Source: CANHEE01 sp043777755
Lineage (GTDB): Bacteria; Bacteroidota; Bacteroidia; Chitinophagales; Saprospiraceae
Assembly: GCA_043777755.1 (NCBI GenBank)
Contig: JAYWHK010000096.1
Location: 1-11,489, forward strand
Reading direction: 5' to 3'
Length of the DNA stretch: 11,489 bases
The notes under the pieces were generated by a model. The model made no database searches. It was not told the origin of the DNA and saw nothing but the letters and a program-made list of their open reading frames with translations. Both the position numbers and the translations under genes were made by a program. Below are positions 7,292-11,489 of this stretch, piece after piece. Position 1 is the first letter of the stretch; each line of letters opens with the position of its first letter.

Positions 7292-8194
7292 ATGTTACTT
7301 GTATTTATTGGTATTTTGATAGCTGTTTTTGGTCGTAACTTTGCAACAGTCAATCCAGCCTTTGCTGCATACAAACGACTCATGAGCTTTGCGGGCATTG
7401 CGATGATTGCCTTAGGTTTATTGTCAAAATTATTTTTCGTTGTTGATGCTGGAAGTGTTGGCGTTCAATCCGTTTTTGGAAAAGTGGACAACAATATTTT
7501 GGAAAGTGGCTTGTGTATCATCAATCCTTTGGCGGAAGTTAGGGAGTTTGATATTCGTACCCAAAACTACACGATGAGTGCCGTTCACAACGAAGGTCAG
7601 AAAGCTGGCGATGATGCGATTCGAGTCCTTACTGCTGATGGACTTGAAGTCATTATTGACCTTTCTGTTTTGTACCGTTTGATTCCGAGTGAAGCTCCAC
7701 GCTTGGTTCAGACCATTGGCAAAGATTATGAAAATATTTTTGTGCGACCAATCACCAGAACAAGGATTCGGGACAATGCCGTTTATTACGATGCTGTTTC
7801 GCTTTTTTCTTCCAAACGAGATGAGTTTCAAGCTAAGATTTTTCAAACCATCGAAAAAGATTTTAAAGAAAGAGGTTTGCACTTAGAGCAGATTTTGGTG
7901 CGCAACATCAAGTTGCCAGAATCTGTCCAAACCACCATTGAGTCAAAAATCAATGCCGAACAAGATGCTCAGAAAATGCAGTTTGTTTTGCAAAAAGAAA
8001 AACAAGAAGCGGAACGCAAACGTGTTGAAGCGCAAGGAATTGCTGATTATCAACGCATTATCAACACTGGTTTGAGCGATAAACAATTGCAATACGAGCA
8101 AATCAAGGCTTATAAAGAATTGGCGAACTCCAATAACGCAAAGGTTGTGATTATGGGCGGTGGTAAAAATACACCGATTATTTTGAACCAATAA
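7292..8194 (+). CDS. Prohibitin/SPFH-domain membrane protein
   Basis: This 300-residue protein belongs to the SPFH (stomatin/prohibitin/flotillin/HflKC) superfamily, which forms ring-like membrane scaffolds that organise membrane microdomains and often control membrane proteases. Two hydrophobic segments are visible, about 1-13 and 33-52, the second leading directly into the PHB domain (VDAGSVGVQSVFGKV, 51-65, to about 215). The segment IFVRPITRTRIRDNAVYY (149-166) and RNIKLPESVQTTIESKINAEQ (204-224) match prohibitins. Residues 215-250 are highly charged and likely coiled coil. The C-terminus VVIMGGGKNTPIIL is typical of bacterial prohibitin homologues. It stands alone on the plus strand, followed by two terminators; no partner protease is nearby. 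Its role in this organism is unknown beyond the family. Confidence 0.92.
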   Translation: MLLVFIGILIAVFGRNFATVNPAFAAYKRLMSFAGIAMIALGLLSKLFFVVDAGSVGVQSVFGKVDNNILESGLCIINPLAEVREFDIRTQNYTMSAVHNEGQKAGDDAIRVLTADGLEVIIDLSVLYRLIPSEAPRLVQTIGKDYENIFVRPITRTRIRDNAVYYDAVSLFSSKRDEFQAKIFQTIEKDFKERGLHLEQILVRNIKLPESVQTTIESKINAEQDAQKMQFVLQKEKQEAERKRVEAQGIADYQRIINTGLSDKQLQYEQIKAYKELANSNNAKVVIMGGGKNTPIILNQ

Positions 8195-8212
8195 TTTTTA
8201 TAAGAAAAAATT

Positions 8213-8252
8213 AAAAAGCCACGATTTCTGTTATGGAAGTTGTGGCTTTTTT
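8213..8252 (+). terminator. Intrinsic terminator after the prohibitin-like gene
   Basis: The stem AAAAAGCCAC (8213-8222) pairs perfectly with 8242-8251, followed by T residues. It begins 19 nt past the stop codon. The A-run on the left side would allow weaker activity in the opposite direction. Confidence 0.85.
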
Positions 8253-8300
8253 GTGGATAAGGGTTATCTTCCTATAGTTGCTGCTTAAATATCAAAAACA

Positions 8301-8342
8301 AAACGCCACAACATTTCTTCTGTTGTGGCGTTTCTTTTTTTT
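8301..8342 (+). terminator. Second hairpin terminator
   Basis: A perfect 13-bp stem (8301-8313 with 8321-8333) and 7-nt loop are followed by C and a long T-run. Its core GCCACAACA/TGTTGTGGC resembles the hairpin at 8213-8252, so it may be a duplicate or a back-up terminator. It seals off the nuclease gene from upstream transcription. Confidence 0.85.
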
Positions 8343-8466
8343 CTACTCTACATTCTCCATATTATCCTTCGGCATCCTATCGGCTAAAAAAGCTAAGGGA
8401 GTATACACGGAAATTATAAATTGTAACAATATTCAAAAAAATGATTTCCCATTACAAAAAATGATT

Positions 8467-8474
8467 TATCTTTG
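8467..8474 (+). promoter_or_regulatory. Putative promoter of the nuclease/helicase pair
   Basis: TATCTTTG matches TAnnTTTG, 17 nt before the start at 8492. A 12-bp direct repeat, AAAAAATGATTT, occurs at 8436-8447 and 8456-8467, exactly 20 bp apart and overlapping this box, which could be an operator. A -33 TTTG is not clear. The rest of 8195-8491 holds only the two terminators. Confidence 0.5.
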
Positions 8475-8491
8475 CAAAAACATTATATTTT

Positions 8492-9097
8492 ATGCCAATA
8501 TTAATTGAAAAAGTACGTATTCAAAATTTTCGTTCTTTAAAATCGGTTGAAGTAACCCTTTCTACTTTGACGTTGCTTGTTGGTGCAAATAATGCAGGTA
8601 AAACATCTTTTTTGAAGGCACTAAATTTAGCCTTAGGGGTAGAACGTAGAAATGTAACGAAAGATGACTTATTTATTGACAAAAATGGAGAACGACTAAA
8701 AGATACAGAAGGCAAAGAGAATCGAACAATTATAATTGATGTAAAAATTATTTCAGTGGATAATAATGGAGTTCGTGTTGAAGAATTTGATGAAGATTGG
8801 ACAAGCGAATTTCAAACAAGTAACACAACTGAACAACCACAAGAATTTTTTGCATTTCGTACAAAATTTGAATTTAAAAGTGATAGAGAAGATGCTAAAT
8901 TAGAACGTTTTGAAATCAAAGGCGATTGGAATAATCCAATAATCAATGAAAGTAGCGACATTTTGACTGCCCATTTAGATAAAATGCCTTTGTATTTTGT
9001 TGATGCTCAACGAGATATAATGGACGACTTAAAAAATAGAACATCTTATTTTGGTCGTTTAGCGACACAAATTGATTTCATCCATTGTTGGCATTAG
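8492..9097 (+). pseudogene. gajA: OLD-family (GajA-like) nuclease, N-terminal ATPase part
   Basis: This is the first part of an overcoming-lysogenization-defect (OLD) class ATPase-nuclease, like GajA of the Gabija defence system. The N-terminus IEKVRIQNFRSLKSV is the usual SMC/OLD start and Walker A is GANNAGKT (31-38). The reading frame runs through LYFVDAQRDIMDDLKNRTSYFGRLATQID and then shifts to seven unrelated residues and a stop at 9095-9097. In OLD proteins roughly 100-150 residues, including the ABC-type signature, should lie between this point and Walker B. Here Walker B follows at once but in another frame (see 9076-9930). I read this as one ancestral gene broken by an out-of-frame internal deletion near 9070-9080. 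The fragment alone cannot form a complete ATP site. Confidence 0.75.
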
Positions 9098-9930
9098 AAG
9101 AACCCGAAGCACATCTTCATCCGAATGCTCAACGACAACTTTATAAACAACTGAAAGAAATCAATGGGCAGAAAATAATTTCTACTCATTCGCCCTATGT
9201 GGTTGGTTTAGCGGAATTAGATGAAATTCGTTATTTTTATAGAGAAAATGAAGAAACCATAGTTAGAAGTATTGATATTTCGACTTTTACACTTGAACAA
9301 ATTAGAAAGATAAAACGTCATATCCTTCATTCAAAAGGGGAATTACTCTTTTCTAAATTAGTAATTTTAGTAGAAGGAGAAACCGAAGAGCAGTTGTTAC
9401 CTATTTTAGCTAACAGTTATTTTCAAAAAGAGCCTTTTGAAATGGGTATAAATTTCATTGGCGTAGGAGGAACAAATTATGAAAGTTTTATCAGATTATT
9501 TAATATTTTAGATATAAAATGGATTGTTTTTAGCGATTACGATACAGTTGAAACAAAAAAATATGTCAATAATGCTTTAACTAAGAATGGGCTAAATTTA
9601 GAAAACACATTAAATAGTTCTAAAATTATACTACTTGAAAAAGATATTGAACAATACTTGGTTGACGTAGCTTTTGTTGATGAACTAAGAGAAGGTTGTT
9701 ACAAATTCATAGATAGTTATTACAGCAGCGAGCAAATGCGAGCAGAAAAACAAGCATTTATTGACGACAATTCAAATAACAATGAAAATTTAGTCAAATT
9801 TCTAAAAAGCAATAAAACAAAATTAGCACCTTATTATGCAGAAGAAATAGCAAATATTACTGACGAAACACGTCGGATTCCGCCCAAAATCAAAGCTCTT
9901 TTTGAGGCAATAGAAGCTAAATTAATATAA
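9076..9930 (+). pseudogene. gajA: OLD-family (GajA-like) nuclease, Walker B and TOPRIM part
   Basis: This is the remainder of the nuclease gene at 8492, in the +2 frame. It is open from just after a TGA at 9073-9075 and begins FHPLLALEEPEAHLHP, the family's Walker B region with the catalytic EE. The H-loop ISTHSPYV follows. The TOPRIM nuclease domain shows LVEGETEEQLLP (first acidic motif, around 9370-9405), GVGGTNYESF, and FSDYD (acidic pair, around 9529-9543), so the metal-binding residues seem intact. If translated at all it needs an alternative start such as TTG at 9085; no standard start or promoter precedes it. Pairing with the helicase 1 bp downstream fits the class 2 OLD / Gabija arrangement. 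A sequencing or assembly error is a possible alternative to real decay. Confidence 0.75.
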
Positions 9931-9931
9931 A

Positions 9932-11434
9932 ATGATAGCAATAAAAGCAACATCAATTAACCTAAGTGATGAACAAAAAAAGTTGGTCAATTACAACGAA
10001 GGAGAAGGCTCTCTTTTGGTTGTAGCAGCAGCAGGAAGTGGTAAAACACGTATCTTGACAGAAAGAGTACGCTATCTTTTGACAGAAAAAATAGGAAAAT
10101 TCTCCGTATTATGCTTGACTTTTACTAAAAAAGCTGCCGAAGAGATGAAAGAACGCTTAAGTTCTGTTCCAGATATTGCTCGACGTGCTTACATAGGAAC
10201 AATACATGAGTTTGCTTTTCAAATGATTGCTGATCGTAGAGAAATGTTAGGATTTCCCGATGTTCCACATATTATTGACCGTGACCAAGATAGAAAAAAG
10301 ATATTAGAACAAGTTTTTACAGAAAACCCTTTATTATCAAATAGCTATAAGAATGAAAATGCAAAAATACAACAAGCAAAACTAAATGAAACGCTGAATT
10401 TAATTAGCGAAAGAAAACGTAGTTTAGACACCGTTGTAGATGAAAATGAAGAACAAAGTTTTATTTATGAAACGTACAATCAGTTGTTGAGAGAGCAAAA
10501 TATGATTGATTATGATGATATTCTTTTTTTTGCGTATAAATTATTGACCGAAAGCCAAGCGAATGCACGATTATATCAAAGATTATATCGTTATATTTTG
10601 ATTGATGAAGCGCAGGATTTGAGTTTTGCTCAGTATCATCTTATTAAGGCAATTTGTGGCGAAAATCATAAAAATATATTTATGGTAGGCGACCCAAAAC
10701 AAGCAATACATAGTTATGCTGGTGCTGATACAAAATTTATGCTGCAAGATTTTATTCACGATTTTAATGCAAAACAAGATAAAATAACAAAAAATTATCG
10801 CTCTTCTAAAAAAGTAATTGAGTTAGCCAATAGTATCATGCAAAATGGAAGCAACTCAGAAGATGCTCATTATCAAGGGATTGCAGAGGTTAAATCTTTT
10901 AAAAGCGAAGAAGACGAAGCACTTTGGATTATTAGTCAAATTAAAAATTTTGTCCTTAATAAAGGAACGGATAAAGAAATAGAAGGGATAATTAGTTTAG
11001 ATAAAATCGCTATTTTAGCTCGCAATAAATTTGTTTTTTCTGCAATTGATAAATTATTAAGTGAAGATACTTTTTTTAAAAATAAATATTTTATAAAAAA
11101 AGCGACAGACGGATTAGATTTAGAAACTGATTTTATAAAAGCCTTTGATTTAGGCACACGAATTCTAAGTAATACTGCTAATCAATTGCATTTTCAAGAA
11201 ATTTTAAAATTGCTTAAAATCAATTATTCTAATGGTGTTGTTTTTCAAAGTTCAATCGAAAAATTAAGTGCTATTATTAATTATGTTGATAAAGAAAATA
11301 CAGAACAGTATTATTTTACCAATATACTGATTGAAGGTTGGAAAGCATTGCAGCTTGAAAAGCCAATGCACAAAGTATTGAGTGATTTAAGTATTACTCG
11401 ATGTTCCAGTTTTCTAAAAACAGAACATTTTTAA
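9932..11434 (+). CDS. gajB: UvrD-like (GajB-like) helicase, probably C-terminally truncated
   Basis: This is a superfamily 1A DNA helicase related to UvrD/Rep and GajB of Gabija. It has 500 residues starting 1 bp after the nuclease stop. Visible motifs are Q-motif LSDEQKKLV (11-19), Walker A AAAGSGKT (32-39), Ia CLTFTKKAAEEM (61-72), GTIHEF (89-94), II LIDEAQD (223-229), III VGDPKQAIHSYAGA (252-265) and IV KNYRSS (287-292). Motif V (of the type HSAKGLEF) and motif VI (of the type YVATTRA) are absent from the remaining ~200 residues, although both are required for ATP hydrolysis in UvrD/GajB. The last residues (SSFLKTEHF) run into a stop and then near-pure AT sequence. I infer loss of the C-terminal 2A segment. 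The length resembles known GajB by coincidence, because the motifs are missing. Confidence 0.8.
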   Translation: MIAIKATSINLSDEQKKLVNYNEGEGSLLVVAAAGSGKTRILTERVRYLLTEKIGKFSVLCLTFTKKAAEEMKERLSSVPDIARRAYIGTIHEFAFQMIADRREMLGFPDVPHIIDRDQDRKKILEQVFTENPLLSNSYKNENAKIQQAKLNETLNLISERKRSLDTVVDENEEQSFIYETYNQLLREQNMIDYDDILFFAYKLLTESQANARLYQRLYRYILIDEAQDLSFAQYHLIKAICGENHKNIFMVGDPKQAIHSYAGADTKFMLQDFIHDFNAKQDKITKNYRSSKKVIELANSIMQNGSNSEDAHYQGIAEVKSFKSEEDEALWIISQIKNFVLNKGTDKEIEGIISLDKIAILARNKFVFSAIDKLLSEDTFFKNKYFIKKATDGLDLETDFIKAFDLGTRILSNTANQLHFQEILKLLKINYSNGVVFQSSIEKLSAIINYVDKENTEQYYFTNILIEGWKALQLEKPMHKVLSDLSITRCSSFLKTEHF

Positions 11435-11489
11435 AAAATTTAAAAAATAATATTTTAATTTATAATAAAATATCAATTTTTTATTTTTA
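11435..11489. other. AT-only tail at the window edge
   Basis: This 55-base stretch holds a single C and otherwise only A and T, with no gene or clear hairpin. It directly follows the premature end of the helicase and may mark a rearrangement point or a contig end. Confidence 0.5.

Noticed and set aside
7430..7882. 150-residue open frame on the minus strand
   Set aside because: It lies wholly inside the prohibitin gene on the opposite strand, with no family-like motifs. It is a shadow of that gene.
8278..8508. 76-residue open frame on the plus strand
   Set aside because: It runs through a terminator hairpin and the promoter region, has low-complexity hydrophobic content and overlaps the start of the nuclease gene. 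It does not look like a protein.
9061..9097. Programmed ribosomal frameshift joining the two nuclease parts
   Set aside because: There is no slippery heptamer or following structure, and a frameshift would still leave about 100-150 conserved residues and the ABC signature missing.
9932..11434. Full-length functional GajB, judged by 500-residue length
   Set aside because: Known GajB of similar length contains motifs V and VI near its end; none could be found here.

Overview
The window comes from a low-GC member of the Bacteroidota, most likely a Cytophagales- or Flavobacteriia-like organism. The evidence is a secreted glycoside hydrolase with a C-terminal type IX secretion sorting domain, several TAnnTTTG (-7 type) Bacteroidota promoter boxes close to gene starts, no Shine-Dalgarno sites, and a methylmalonyl-CoA mutase of the kind used for propionate metabolism in this phylum. 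The species cannot be fixed from the sequence.

Layout. Positions 1-205 are non-coding and hold a large imperfect palindrome built from CTCTGCG units. Positions 206-967 (minus) encode an MlaF-type ABC ATPase. Diverging from it, 1065-4441 (plus) is a two-gene unit: a polytopic GT-C/PMT-like glycosyltransferase, then a secreted multidomain GH16 glucanase, closed by a strong intrinsic terminator. Between this unit and the convergent mutase gene lies a 331-bp non-coding mobile element (MITE-like) with 24-bp terminal inverted repeats, flanked by a perfect 8-bp target duplication that overlaps the mutase stop codon. Inside it sits a second, nested palindromic repeat. Positions 4877-7021 (minus) encode methylmalonyl-CoA mutase, and 7292-8194 (plus) a prohibitin/SPFH membrane protein followed by two similar hairpin terminators.

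The right end (8492-11434) looks acquired. It is visibly richer in A+T and holds an OLD-family ATPase/TOPRIM nuclease gene followed after 1 bp by a UvrD-like helicase gene, the architecture of a Gabija-type anti-phage system. Both genes look damaged. The nuclease gene has an out-of-frame internal deletion between the N-terminal ATPase part and Walker B. The helicase has motifs I to IV but no motif V or VI and stops in near-pure AT sequence at the window edge. The reading I favour is a decayed defence locus, not a new working system.

Working relationships. The glycosyltransferase and GH16 enzyme probably share a transcript and concern surface or extracellular glycans. The ABC ATPase would need a permease and an MCE protein encoded elsewhere. 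The mutase has no neighbouring small subunit in view. The two defence genes were probably co-transcribed from a promoter at about 8467.
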